A stretch of DNA of 64,000 nt. Origin: Prorocentrum cordatum (lineage: Eukaryota; Sar; Dinophyceae; Prorocentrales; Prorocentraceae). Below, in pieces: positions 21,136 through 32,350 of this stretch; position 1 is the first letter of the stretch; every line of letters starts with the position of its first letter. The notes under the pieces are model-generated. The model did not search any database, was not told the DNA's origin, and saw only the letters and a program-made list of their open reading frames with translations. The stretch lies in contig CAUYUJ010018316.1 of NCBI GenBank assembly GCA_963575745.1, positions 199,970 to 263,969 of the forward strand, written 5' to 3'. The position numbers and the translations under genes are program-made.

Positions 21136-23465
21136 TATGTATATGTAGCACCCTGCAATTGCGGATAAAAGTGAGGGGGCGGGCGGGCGCGGGGTGAGTC
21201 GCGGGTGTCGCGGGCGGGTCGCGGGTGGGTCGCGTGTCTGTCGCGGGTGGGTCGTTGGTGGGTCGCGGGCGGGTCGCGGGTGGGCGCGGGTGGGTTGCGA
21301 GCGGGACGACAACAGCATCAACAACAACAATCATTTCAAGACTGTTTGCTCTTACTTCCCCGCGTGCCACTTAACACGTACACCCCAAACCCTCGATACC
21401 CGCTTTCTTCGTCTACGACCGTACGCCCATTGTGATGATATCTCCCTTGTCTGCCACGCACATGTAGCGCAGTCTCTAAAGCCAGGGAAGGGAAAACGGA
21501 TGGGGGAAGGCAAACAATGGAGCACGAGAGTGCTGAGCAGGACGGGCAGAACCAGACGGTCAGATAAGGCGGGTAGACCCTAACGGGCGGGTCGGGAACG
21601 CGGGCCCAAACGGCCAGGTCGAGCAGGCGGGTTGCTGAAGCGTGTGTAATTATCGAGCGATGGTGAGATCATAAATCGTGAGGAGAGCCATTGTGAGGGC
21701 TCGACTTCTGAGCGTCGAGGGCGCGGCGTTTGCATAAACTGCGAGGAAGTCCAATGCGAGGGAGCGATTCCTGCATACGTGGTGAAGATGCCCCGCGCGA
21801 GAGCGCGGTATCCATTTCAAGGAAGCATCACGCGGGAACCACGGTTGTTGTGAACTGGGGGGCCAACAACACATGGTGGTGACACTTCACTTCCCCTGGT
21901 AACGCGAAAAGAGGGTGCAAGCCCCAGAAGGAACACTTCACTTGAAAGAATACAGTGGCTACTGGGGGGACCAACAATGATTATTCCTAGACATGAGATG
22001 TAAACAACAACAGCAACAAGCATGTTCTGACAGTGCGCTCTTATCTGCTCGCGTGCCAAACGACATGTATATCCCAAACACTCGATACCCGCATTATTCG
22101 TCTTTGGTCGTACCCTCTCGGGGGTGTATATATATGTATATATATATACACACCGTCCTTACCTTCCACGCATATTTCGTGCAGCCCCTAATGCAGGTGC
22201 AAGCGAAGAGAGGACGGATGGACGGAAGGGAAAACGGGGAGGGAGGAGGATGGAGCACGAGAGAGAATGACAGGAGGGGGGCTAGGAGCAGAAAGCACGT
22301 GGCAGAACCAGACGGGCAAATAGGGCGGGTAGACCCTAAAGGGCGGGTCGGGAAGGCGGGCCCAGACGGCCAGGTCGAGCAGGCGGGTTGCTGAAGCGTG
22401 AATTCTGCATGCATCGCGGGGGGATCTTGAGAGATAGCGTGATCCCCAAATGAATCACGAGGACAGCCAGAGCGAGGGCGCAATTCCGGAGTGTCGAGGG
22501 CGCGGGTCTGAATATGCTGTAAGGAAGTCCCACGCGAGAGCGCGATTGCTGAAACAAACTGTGAGGATGTCCTGCGCGAGAGCGTAGCCTTGGAATGAGT
22601 TGTGACGAAGTATCACGCGGGAGCCACTGTTGTTGTGAACCAGGGGCGAACAACACATGTTGGTGACTCCTCGCTTTCCCTTGTGAAAAGTGCAAGCCCC
22701 AGAAGGACCACTACAAATGAACAAATACAATTGTTACCCGAAGGGGGATCGACCATGATTATTTTCTAGTGTCTCACTTGCAAGATAAAGCGGGAACTGT
22801 TGTTGTAAACCAGGGGCCAGGGACCCTGTTTGGTGAACCCGACCTTTCCCTTGAAACATTTGAGTGCAAATTCCTTGACAAGCGTTTCAACTGACGAATG
22901 CAATCGTTACAGGAGGAGGAGAATCAACAATCCATGTACAACAACAGTCATTACAGGACTGTTCGTCACCTCGCGTGCCATTCACCACGTATAACTAAAA
23001 CTATCGATACCCACCCTCTTCGCAATCGATCGTGACCCCATTACGGTCGTGTATATTTCTACACATAGTATTATCTGTATGCATGTATGTACAGGGCTAA
23101 ATACATTCCTTACCCGTCACGTGTATTTCGTGACGCCCCTAAGGCAGGAGAAGAAAAGCCGGATAGGAAGAAGGGATACTGGGGAGAGAGGAGGATAAAG
23201 CACGAGAGACAATAACCGGAGGGGGGCTAGGAACATGATTTTTTTGGGGGGGGGGTCTGCGGGTCGGGAGCGGGCCCCTTCCGGTCAAGGTGCCGAAGAT
23301 TAGGAACAGGAAACACGTGGCAGAACCAGACGGGCATATCAGACGGATAGGCCCGAACGGGCGGGTCGGGAAGGCGGACCCAAAAGGTCAGGTCGAGCAG
23401 ATGGGTTGCTGAAGCGTGCGTCATGCGTGAATCGCGAGGAAGTCTCGAGCGATAGCGCGATTCCT

Positions 23466-24165
23466 ACAGGGGCCCCGAAGGGCATACGTATATGGGGCCG
23501 CAGCAGGCAAGGACGGGGCCACTGAGGGTACAAACGGGGCCACGAAGGGCAGCGAGAGGGCCACGAAGGGCAATAGCGGGGCAACGAAGGGCACGCGTAT
23601 GGGACTACGAAGGGCGCGAGCGAGCGGGGGGCACGAAGGGTATACATATATGGGGCCAGAAAGTGCGGCAGCGGGGCCACTGAGGGCAGCAAGGGGACCA
23701 CGAAGGGCAGGGACAGGGCCAAGAAGGGCAATAGCGGGGCAACGAAGGGCACGCGTATGGGACTACGAAGGGCGCGAGCGAGCGGGGGGCACGAATGGCG
23801 TATAATGTGGGGCCACAGAAGGCAGCAAGGGGGTCACTGATGGTAGCACTGGGGCTGCGAAGGGCAGCGAGGGGGCCACGAAGGGCGACGGCGGGGCCAC
23901 AAGTGGGCAGCAAAGGGGCCACGACGGGCGGCGAGAGGGCCACGAAGGGCGACAGCGGGGCCACGAAGGGCAGGCATATGGGTCCACGACGGGCGCGATT
24001 GAGCGGGAACCATGAGGGGCATATAATGCGGGGCCACAACGGGCAGCGGCGGGGCCACTGAGGGCAGTAACGAGGCCACGAAGGGCAGCGAGCGAAGGCG
24101 ACCGTGGAACCAATACGGGCAACGAGGGGCATCGAAGGGCAGCGAGCGTCGACTGCAACCCCTGA
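23466..24165 (+). repeat. 21-bp GGGGCCACGAAGGGC minisatellite within copy II
   Basis: About 30 units of GGGGCCACGAAGGGC plus a variable 6-bp tail. A ~185-bp block containing CACGCGTATGGGACTACGAAG occurs twice (about 23585 and 23745), showing a segmental duplication inside the array. Confidence 0.8.
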
Positions 24166-25049
24166 CGGGCTGGTCGGGTGGGCAGGCCCCGACGGGCGGG
24201 TCGAGCGGGCGGGTCGTTAAAGCGCGAATCCTGCTGGGACCGCCAGGAAGTATTTAGCGGGAGCGCGACTCCCAATTGAATCGTGAGGAGGTCCAGTGCC
24301 AAAGCGCGATTCCTGATTGCCGAGGAGCTGCATCTGAGTACATTGTGAGGAAGTCCCCGGCGACAACGCGATTTCTATGTAAATCGCAAAGCAACCTCAA
24401 GCGACAACCTGACTTGTCAATAAATTGTGAACAGAGATCGGGCGGGAGCCTTTGTTTTTGTAACTCGGGGGCCAAGTGCGCAGTTTCACGCTCAGCATAT
24501 TCCCTGATGAAAAAATGGTGCGAACCCCGGGAGGGGCACTCCAATTAAAAACATACAATGTGCACTGGGCGGGGGGATCATCGAAAATAATTCGACAGCA
24601 GTGGGAATTCAACAACAACACCAACAGCAACAACAATAACGACGACAACACCAACAACGAGTTTAAGACTGATCGCTCGTGTCTGCCCGCGTGTCATTCA
24701 ACACGTCTACCCCGAACCCTCGAAACCCGCCCTCTTCGCCTTCGATCGTGCCCGAGTGGGGGTATATCTTCTTTACCTGCAACGTGTACTCCGTGCAGCC
24801 CTTGAGGCAGGGGAATAGAGGATAGATGGAAGGAAGGAACAAGGGGAAAAGAGGAGGATGGAGCACGAGAGAGAATAGCAGAAAAGGGGGGCTAGGAGCA
24901 TCAAACAAGCTGCAGATCCAAACGGGCAGATCGGGCGGATAGGCCCGAACGGGCGGGTCGGGAAGGCGGGCCCAGACGGCCAGGTTCTGCAGACGGGTTG
25001 CTGAAGCGTGCGTCCTCCATGAATCGCGGTGAAAGTTCGAACGACAGCG

Positions 25050-25505
25050 CAATCAGCAACGGGGCCACAAAGGGCAGCGAGAGGGCCACGAAGGAACGCG
25101 GCCACGAAGGGTAGCGCAGGGGCCACGAAGGGCTGCAACAGGGCCGCGCAGGGCAGCGAGGGGGTCACAAACCGTTGCAACGGGGCCACGAATGGCAGCG
25201 ATGGGGGCCACGAAGGGTTGCCACGGGGCCAAGAAGGGCAGCGAGGGGGCCACGAGAGGCTGCAACGGGGCCACGCAGGGCAGCGATGGGGGCCAAGACT
25301 GGCTGCCACTGGGCCACGAAGGGCAGCGAGGGGGCCACGAAGGGCTGCAACGGGGCCACGAAGGGCAGCGAGGGGGCCACGAAGGGCTGCAACGGGGCCA
25401 CGAAGGCCAGCAAGGGGGCCACGAAAGGCTGCAACGGGGCCACGAAGGCCAGCAAGGGGGCCACGAAAGGCTGCAACAGGGCCAAGAAGGGCAGCGAGAT
25501 CCCGA
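25050..25505 (+). repeat. 21-bp minisatellite, second array in copy II
   Basis: Homogeneous 42-bp dimers (…AAGGGCAGCGAG / …AAGGGCTGCAAC), closer to the array of copy I at 4490-4900 than to the neighbouring 23466 array. It ends with GGCAGCGAGATCCCGAT, exactly as the copy I array does (about 4885-4906). Confidence 0.8.
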
Positions 25506-25910
25506 TTCCTAAGTAAGCTGTGAGGGAGTCCTAGGCGTGAGCGCGACTCTCGGCTGCCTTAGTGTCGGGAGCGCGGCGCTTGAATAAATTGCCGGAAATT
25601 CCACCACAAGAGCGCGATTCTTGAATGAATTGCAAGCAGGTCTCCAGCGAGAGCGCGGCTGCAGAGTGCCGAGAGAGCGATTCCTGTATAGATTGTAGGG
25701 AAGACCCAAGCGAGTGCGCGATTCCTGAATAAGATGCCAGGGAATCTCAGGCGGGAGCGGGGGTCCTGGAACTCTCAGGCGGGAGCCGTTGTTGATGTAA
25801 CCCGGGTGCCAGGTGCGCAGTTTGACCCCGGAGGAAGCACGTCAATTGAAAAAAACACGATGGTCACCAGATGGGGATCAACAGTCATTATTCTCCAGTA
25901 GTGAGAGCCC

Positions 25911-26060
25911 GACAACAACAGCAGCAGCAACAACAGACTACAACAATACCAACATCAACAAAAGCAACAACAGTCACAACCACAACCACAACCACAACAA
26001 CAAGAACAACATCACCAACAACAGCAACAACAACACCAGCACAAACACCAACACCACTTG
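25911..26060 (+). repeat. (CAA)n/(CAACAC)n microsatellite
   Basis: About 150 bp of CAA triplets with CAC and GCA interruptions, at the usual junction between blocks G and D. Confidence 0.85.
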
Positions 26061-26984
26061 TCTGTTCGCGTGCTTACCAACACGTGTCTACCACACCCTC
26101 GATATCTGCCCGTTTCGTCTTCGATCGTACCCCCTGGGGGGCATACCTTCCTTTACCTGCCACGTATTTAACGCAGCCCCTAAAACAGGGGAAGGGACGA
26201 GGGAAGAGACAAGGGGGAGGGACAAGGATGGAGCCCGAGAGAGCGATGCAGGAGGAGCTTTGGGAGCAGGAGTACAAGCGGCAGAACCAGACGGGCGGGT
26301 CGGGCGGGCGGACCCTGACGGGCAGGTCGGGCGAGCGGACCCAAACGGCCGTGTCGAGCGGGCGGGTTGCTGAAGCGACAATCCAACATGAATCACGAGG
26401 TAGTTTCGAGCGACAGCGACATTCTCCAGTGACCCGTGGAGAGATCCAAAGCGAGAGCGTGATTCTGAGCCTAGGGGGTAAGGCGCCGCAATACACTGTG
26501 AAGAGGTAGTACGCGAGAGGGCGATTCCTGAAGAGGGTAGATGGAAATCCCATTTGAGAGCGCAACTTGGAAATAAGTGGTAAAGAAGTATCAAAGGGAA
26601 ACCGCTGTTGCTGTAAGCCGGGTGCCTACAACACCCTTGTAAAAGAACAGGGTGCGAGCCCCGGGAGGAACACTTTAACTGAAGCGCCAAAATTGGCATA
26701 GGGCAGGGGGGCTCAACAAACATCATTCTTTAGGAATGATCATTCAACAACAACGCAACGCCAATCCGAACCGCGGAACCCCACTTCTGCCACGCACCCA
26801 GGGACAATGAATGACCAGTCGTCCCCTTCACTCGGATGTAACTATACATATATGCCACCGTGCCTCGAGTAACGCAAGTGAATGTTCCCAAGGCTTGCAG
26901 AATTCTCGGTACTTTGTATCTAGTGCTGCGATAACCCAATTAGAGGCAGGGGGCAAACATCAAAATTCGGTCCCGCACGCTCCT

Positions 26985-27500
26985 GCGCTTTCTCAAGCTT
27001 CCACGCGTGACTTTCCCAGAGGCACCAATGACGAGCCAAGAAGGCCCCAAGAAGCGCCCAAGAGGGCCCCGAATCGCCCCAAGAGTGCTCCAAGATGCCC
27101 AAGATGCACCCAAGACGGCCGAAGAGGCCACCAAAATGCTCCAAAAGGGCCCCAATGGCCCCCACAAGAGGGCCCCGAGATGCCAAATCGTGATGCCAAA
27201 ATCTCAGAAGGGATTTTAGCGTTCCCGCCTTTTCTAGCGCTCGACGCTCCGAGACGGCCCAAGAGGCCCCCACGAGCGCCCCAAAGCGGCCCAAGATGTC
27301 TTCCAGACGGCCCAACAGGCCCCCAAAACGGCCCAATAGAGCTCCGACAGAGGCCTAAGAGAGGCCCCAAAGAGGGAACACGAACCGACATTTCGAGCCC
27401 GAGATCACCAACAGGCCCCGAAGAGGTTCAAATCAGGCTCAATAGACCCCCGGAAGCCCCCAAGAGACCCCTGTGAGGCCCCCAAACACCACTGAACGGA
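26985..27500 (+). repeat. CCAAGANGGCC array
   Basis: Units of ~21 bp (two half units, ACGGCCCAAG and AGGCCCCCAAG). A bridge with GCCAAAATCTCAGAAGGGATTTT at about 27195-27260 matches bridge sequences in the other arrays. Confidence 0.75.
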
Positions 27501-27560
27501 ATACGAGAGGCTTCCGAGAGGCCCCCCAAAAGATCCTTACGGACATCCCAGAGGCCTCTG

Positions 27561-27722
27561 ACCTAACACCCAAGCGCGGTGACAGGATGGGCCAGAGACC
27601 ATTCGATTCGCCGCCTCCTTTTGACTTATCACAAGAGTGCCTGGTATGCTGACCTTCTTACGGCTTGGTGATGGTTCTTTTCCCAAAAGAACTCTCCCCT
27701 GGAGCTTCGGCCCGTCCGGCCA
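27561..27722 (+). repeat. Module K, copy 1
   Basis: Aligns with 36141-36303: ACAACCCAAGC.CGGTG.C.GGATGGGCC, then CCTTTTGA..TATCA.A..GTGCCTGG..TGC, then GGTTCTTTT.CCAA.AGA.CTC and GTCCGGCC. It lies directly downstream of a CCAAGANGGCC array in this copy and likewise in the other. Non-coding as far as visible. Confidence 0.6.
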
Positions 27723-27724
27723 TT

Positions 27725-28215
27725 GTGCCGTTCGCCCGGGACATCCTCAAACAATGCCGACCTTGGGGATCCTAGCTCAAGATGTCTTATGTTAAAATGA
27801 GCGTTTCGCCTGAGACATCCTCGAATAAGCCGCCAACTAGCAACGCGGAAGGCTGCTGGCGAGGTGGTCCAAAGTTTGATTTCGCCCATTTCGTTAGGGA
27901 CATTCTCAGGCTATCGTGATTTGGGGAGCATTGTTCAAGACGCCGTATGGACAAATGAGCAGTTCGCACGAGACATCCTCGAACAAAGGGTATGTTGAAA
28001 TCGATGGCCTCGTCTTCGCATCCTCCAAAAAGGCCATTGCGCTGCAGACATCCTCAAACCATGAAGTGCTGCAAATTAATGGATCGAAGAGCATATCGGA
28101 GCGCTCTCAGATGACCTCCTAGATGGCCCAAGAAGCGCAATCAATGAAACACCACATGGTTACTGTGGCACTGTTGGTCAAACGTGAGCGTTTCGCTCGA
28201 GACATCCCCTCAACA
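27725..28215 (+). repeat. Diverged ~78-bp tandem repeat (GAGACATCCTCGAA)
   Basis: The phrase TTCGC..GAGACATCCTCGAA recurs near 27731, 27803, 27886, 27963, 28043 and 28192, with looser spacer sequence between. Spacing is 72-83 bp, with one double gap. Units are strongly diverged. Confidence 0.55.
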
Positions 28216-28254
28216 GTGCCTTGGGGTGCGCTCTCGGATGACCTCCAGGATGGC

Positions 28255-28375
28255 ACCTTCCCCCTCCCCATCCTCCTCCTCCTCCTCCTCCCCTTCCTCC
28301 TCATCCATATTCCTCCCTTCCTCGTCATTATCCTCCTCATCCTCCTCCCGCTCCTTCTGCTCCTTCTCCTCCTTC
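28255..28375 (+). repeat. (CTC)n tract preceding module J
   Basis: Pyrimidine-only CCTCCTC run, also present ahead of modules J2 (29855-29915) and J3 (30363-30415), so it appears to be part of the module's left flank. Confidence 0.75.
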
Positions 28376-28543
28376 CACGCGTGTCCCCCGAATGCCCTCC
28401 TGGTCCGATGGCTAGGCCCAGCTCAAGCCCCCACGTTCAGCCACAAATGCGGCTCAACAACCGCAGGGGGCGGCGCTGATTCGCCGTATGTGTCTTCGAT
28501 CCGCCGCCACCTGTGGATGTATCACAGAGGTGCCTGGCGTGCA
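28376..28543 (+). repeat. Module J, copy 1
   Basis: CACGCGT..CCCCGAA..GGTCCGAT.GCT, CCACGTTCAGCCACA, GGGGGCGGCG.TGATTCGCCG, GTCTTCGAT.CGCCGCC, then TGTATCA.AGAGGTGCCTGGCGTGC. Other copies are at 29924-30088, 30419-30560 and 37587-37731. The end of this copy overlaps module K in sequence (GTATCA..GTGCCTGGCGTGC), so J and K may be halves of one unit. Confidence 0.65.
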
Positions 28544-28559
28544 GAGGTTCTGGTGGTCG

Positions 28560-29920
28560 TTTTAGGCCTTCCAGACGGCCACGATGGCCCCAATAGATCC
28601 CAAGGCAGCCCCAAGATGGCATCCATGATTGTCCCAAGGTGCCTCCAAGACCGCGCAGATGGCCCCCGAGAGCCCCAGCTGTCGAGGAGCCGCCCGAGAG
28701 GCCCCCCAAGACGGCCCAGGAGGCCTTCGAGAAGAGGTCCGCCAGGACGCCCCGAAGAGGACCAGAACATGTACTTGCTGTTGGTGTTTGGAGGACGTGG
28801 GCATGTGCTTGAAGCTGGCATTCACAATGCACAAAAACGGCCCAAGACGCACCCAAGATCGCCCAAAAGGCCTCCAAGCTGGCCCCACGACGGCCCAAGA
28901 GGCCCCCAAGAAGCCCAAGCTGGCCTCCAAGACGGCCCCTTCGGCGCCCTCAAAGGACCCCAGATGGCAGCAACATGGTTCCAAGACGGCCCAAGATGCA
29001 GCCAAGGCTGCCTCCACCAGACGGCCCAAGACGGCCAAAGATGCAGCCAAGGCTGCCTACGTAAGTTGGCCTCCACCAGACGGCCCAAGACGGCCCAACA
29101 TGCCCCCAAAACGGCCCAAGAGACAGGTCATTAAGGAAGGCCTGGAGAAGCCAAAGCCAATGACTTGACAGAAGAGTTCGCATGCTTTTGGCATTTGCTA
29201 TTCGTGTTGCCTTCCGACGGCCCAAGTCGGCCCTAAAGGTCTCGAGGATCGCCTTAAGATCACCCAAGAGGCCTCCAAAATGGCCTCATGACGGCGCAAG
29301 AGGCACCCAAGTAGGCCACAGCCGGTCCAAAACAAAACCCACCACGCTCAAGATGCCCTCCAATACGACTGGGATGGGCCCAAGAGAGCCTAAGATAGCC
29401 GCATTATTCCCCCAAGGCGACCCACCGTGCAATGCAGACGGCCTAAGATGGTTCACAACGGCCCAAGAAGGCCCAAGAGGCCCCCAAGAGGCCTCCAAGA
29501 TGTCCTCCAGGAAGACTCGAGGAAATCAATCTCCATGATGCGTCTAATGTTCTAGCACATGTTGACGCTTCCTCATTTTCAGCATTCACATGGTCGGAGA
29601 TGCCCCCCTGACAGCTCACGAGACCATCAAGACGGCCCTGAAGCGCCCCAAGGGGGCCCCAAGTCGGCCAAGAGAAGCCCGCAAGACGGCTTCCGACGGC
29701 GCCAGACGGGCCAGGAACGCCTCAGACGAACAACGAAAATCCCAGGGAGCCTCCAAAGGCCCCCAGGAGGCCCCAGGACTCCCCCAAGAGGCTTCAAAGG
29801 CCCCCGGGAGACTACAAGAGAGCCCCAAGATGCTCCCACGAGGCCTCTCCCTCCTTCGACTCCTCCTCAGCCTCCTCCTCATCCTCCTGTTTCCTATCTG
29901 TCCGCATCCTTATCTTCCTC
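28560..29920 (+). repeat. CCAAGANGGCC arrays with bridges
   Basis: Array segments at 28560-28745, 28835-29125, 29215-29515 and 29615-29850 are separated by bridges of ~90 bp. Each bridge ends in a TTTGGCATTTG..TTCC-like phrase before GACGGCCC. 29515-29615 is a short unique spacer. The long frames with Arg/Pro/Lys or Trp/Leu/Gly repeats are artefacts. Confidence 0.7.
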
Positions 29921-29923
29921 CAT

Positions 29924-30088
29924 CACGCGTCTGGAGGAACACATAGTCCGATAGCTTGGTCTTGCTCTGGCCGCAACGTTCGGCCACATAGGCTCTTTCA
30001 AAAGGCAGGGGGCGGCGGTGATTCGCCGTAGCTGTCTTCGATTCGCCGCCCAACGTGGTCTTGCCAGAGGGGTGCTCGGCGTGCCAAA
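29924..30088 (+). repeat. Module J, copy 2
   Basis: Carries ACACATAGTCCGATAGCTTGG, AACGTTCGGCCACATAGGC and GGCGGCGGTGATTCGCCGTA. It is nearly identical to 37587-37731 through this core. Confidence 0.65.
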
Positions 30089-30089
30089 T

Positions 30090-30418
30090 GCCCCCAAGAG
30101 GCCTCCAAGACGCCCAAGAAGGCTTCCAAGACGGCGCACCAAGAGGGCCCTACGACGGCCAATAGAGTTCAAGAGAGGCTCCCAAGACGGCTTCCGACGG
30201 TGCCCGATGGGCCAGGAGCGCGCTTACGGCCAAAGAAACTCCCAAGGAGTCTCCGAAGACCCCCGAGAGGCCCACACATGCACCTAAAGGGCATCCGAGA
30301 GGCCCCCAGGAAGCTCCAAAGAGGCCCCAAGAACGAGCCAAGAGACTTCTAAGGGATCTCCTGGTCCTTCTCCTCGTCCTCACTGTCCCTCTCTGTCCTC
30401 ATCCTCATCCTCTTTCCC
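30090..30418 (+). repeat. CCAAGANGGCC array and CTC tract
   Basis: Short array (30090-30350) ending in CTTCTAAGGGATCTCCTGG, then a CTC-rich run leading into module J3. Confidence 0.65.
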
Positions 30419-30560
30419 CACGCGTTCCCCGAAGGGCTTACACAACGGCGTGGGGAACGCATGGTCCAATAGCGTAGCCAAACTTTGCCCAAGCGTGTTG
30501 CCACATCTGCGTGCCCTCAAAGTCTGGGGGCGGCGGTGATTCGCCGTAGGCGTCTTCGGT
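30419..30560 (+). repeat. Module J, copy 3
   Basis: CACGCGTTCCCCGAAGGGCT at the left, GGTCCAATAGCGTAGCC in the middle, GGCGGCGGTGATTCGCCGTA and GGCGTCTTCGGTAT at the right. No array follows it. Confidence 0.65.
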
Positions 30561-31440
30561 ATACAAAAACATAGAGCAACATGAGAGAGATAACGACAAA
30601 CACACAACGCGCGTAATGTTCATGCAAAGCGGGCAAACCATAACAGTATAAACATATGAACAATGAGCACGCCAATGCTACACATACTGCGCCCACACCT
30701 GTATATCGAACATCGAACTGCGTTTAACATTCGACCTATACGATGTAGCGGTAGATAGAAGTTTATATAACTATGTTTCTGTTTATACATACATATATGA
30801 ATATCTATACATATATATATATATGTATATATATATATAGATAACATACAACAGACCGTGTGGGCAACATCATCGACACATGTAGGTATGTGAACATATG
30901 TAAATATGCGGAAGAAGAGAGCGCAGAGGGCCGGAAAAACGGCAAGGGGCGTGGAGACGCAAACGCACGTTCGCAGATTCCGTGCATGATCCCGCTACCA
31001 CCCGATGAAACAATGACCATGTGGATGGAAAGAGAACGGGAGAGACATACTTATATACACCTATATAGGTAGAAAGAGAGAGAGAGAGAGGAAACAAATA
31101 ATAGAGAGAGAGAGAGAAAGGGAGAGAACAACCAAACACAGAGATACATCTAGAGAGAGAATATCAGAAGCGAAAGGTCCACACTAGTATTTTGATTGAC
31201 AGGGCGAATCGCTAAAAGAAATAGGCCTTTTAGTAAAGTGCATTTGCTCTGTGTCAAGGAGCATCTGCAACTCGCTGGGAACATGTCCAAGGGTCGCCGC
31301 GACCCGATGTAACGCGACCCTGATTATTCGAGCAGATTCATCGCGGGGTGAACTGGCAGGAAAGACAGGGGCCACCCGCCCCCGACCGGGCCTTGCCCCC
31401 GCGTCGCCACCGCATCCCCAAGACTAAATTAAGGCAGACC
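30561..31440. other. AT- and GA-rich spacer, no gene seen
   Basis: A TATATATATG tract at about 30805-30840 and a GAGAGAGAG tract at 31074-31125. The rest is unassigned. Confidence 0.5.
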
Positions 31441-31446
31441 ACGGAC

Positions 31447-31620
31447 CTTACTAAGGCGAGGAAGCGGCTTTACTAAAGCGAAGTAGCGGCTTTACTAAAG
31501 CGAGGAAACGGCTTCACTAAAGCGAAGAAGCGGTTTTAGTTCAGGCGCGTCGCTCGATACATTCGAAAAAAAACAACGTTTTACTACATCGAAAAGAGAG
31601 CTTCAGTAAAGCGGGGGAGC
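31447..31620 (+). repeat. 22-bp ACTAAAGCGAAGAAGCGGCTTT tandem repeat
   Basis: Four adjacent 22-bp units (31447-31537) with 1-3 differences each, plus a diverged fifth unit at 31598-31620 (CAGTAAAGCGGGGGAGCGGCT) after a gap. Confidence 0.75.
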
Positions 31621-31714
31621 GGCTGGGGCACAACTGCACGCAAAAATTTCGCCCCTCCCATAAAATCTGGCCCGGGACTCCAGAAGCGAGGGCGGGGCGC
31701 GCGTTCGCCCGTGG

Positions 31715-32350
31715 GCCCAAACCCCGTCGCCGCCGTCGCCGCGATGTTCGTCGTCGCCGCCGTCGCCGTTGCCGCCGTCGTCGTCGCCGTCGGCGCAGGC
31801 GCCGCCGTCATCGCCGTCGCCGTCGTCGTCGCCGCGACGCCCGCGCATTCGCGTTATTACCAGCGGCGGGTCGCGTCCGACGGGGGCCCAAGCGGACATC
31901 GTGTTTTCTTTTCCGCCCACAACTCGTTGAAAGTACTAGTGGGGGGAAAAACGCCCCTGAGAAGAGCCTCAGGCCGCGTTTCCCTCAGGACCTGTTCCCT
32001 TCCCACTGGTGATTTCCAGGGGGGGGAGGGGCGGCCTCGGCCGCCGGCTCCGGGCCCGCCCACGCGAGCCCCTGCTCCAGGCTGAAGGAGATCTCCGCGC
32101 CGCCGCGGCCTGGTTGCGGCCGCTGGGCTCCTCCCCCGCGCCCCCCTGTGGCAGTCCCCGCCGGGCCCCGCTGCTCCGACCACACTCCCTCCTCCCTCGT
32201 CCTCGTCCTCGTCCTCGTCCCTAGCCTCCTCCTCGTCGACGTCCTCTTCTTTCTCCTTTATCCTTCGCCTTTTCCTCCTCATCCTCGTCCTCCTCTCTCC
32301 TCCCTCGTCCTCGTCCTCGTTCTTGTCCTCGACCTCCTCCTCTCCCTCTC
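31715..32350 (+). repeat. GTCGCC and CCTCGT low-complexity tracts
   Basis: 31715-31845 is GTC/GCC triplets. 32195-32345 is CCTCGTCCTCGT. Between them is a GC-rich spacer with no recognisable gene. Confidence 0.7.

Larger units (their letters stand above)
21153..26838 (+). mobile_element. Composite repeat element, copy II (expanded)
   Basis: Starts at CAATTGCGGATAAAAGTGAG with a GGGTCGC array (21180-21303) and ends in the same terminal block as copy I (26761-26838: AATCCGAACCGCGGAACCCC .. AGGGACAATGAATGACC). Between them the cassette (AAC)n - block D - purine-rich stretch with GGGCGGGTCGGGAAGGCGGG - 41-bp units - block G occurs about five times (D near 21340, 22025, 22960, 24670 and 26070; G near 21840, 22620, 24450, 25780 and 26600). 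21-bp arrays lie at 23466-24165 and 25050-25505. It is a nested, multiplied version of copy I, with no conserved protein. Confidence 0.65.
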
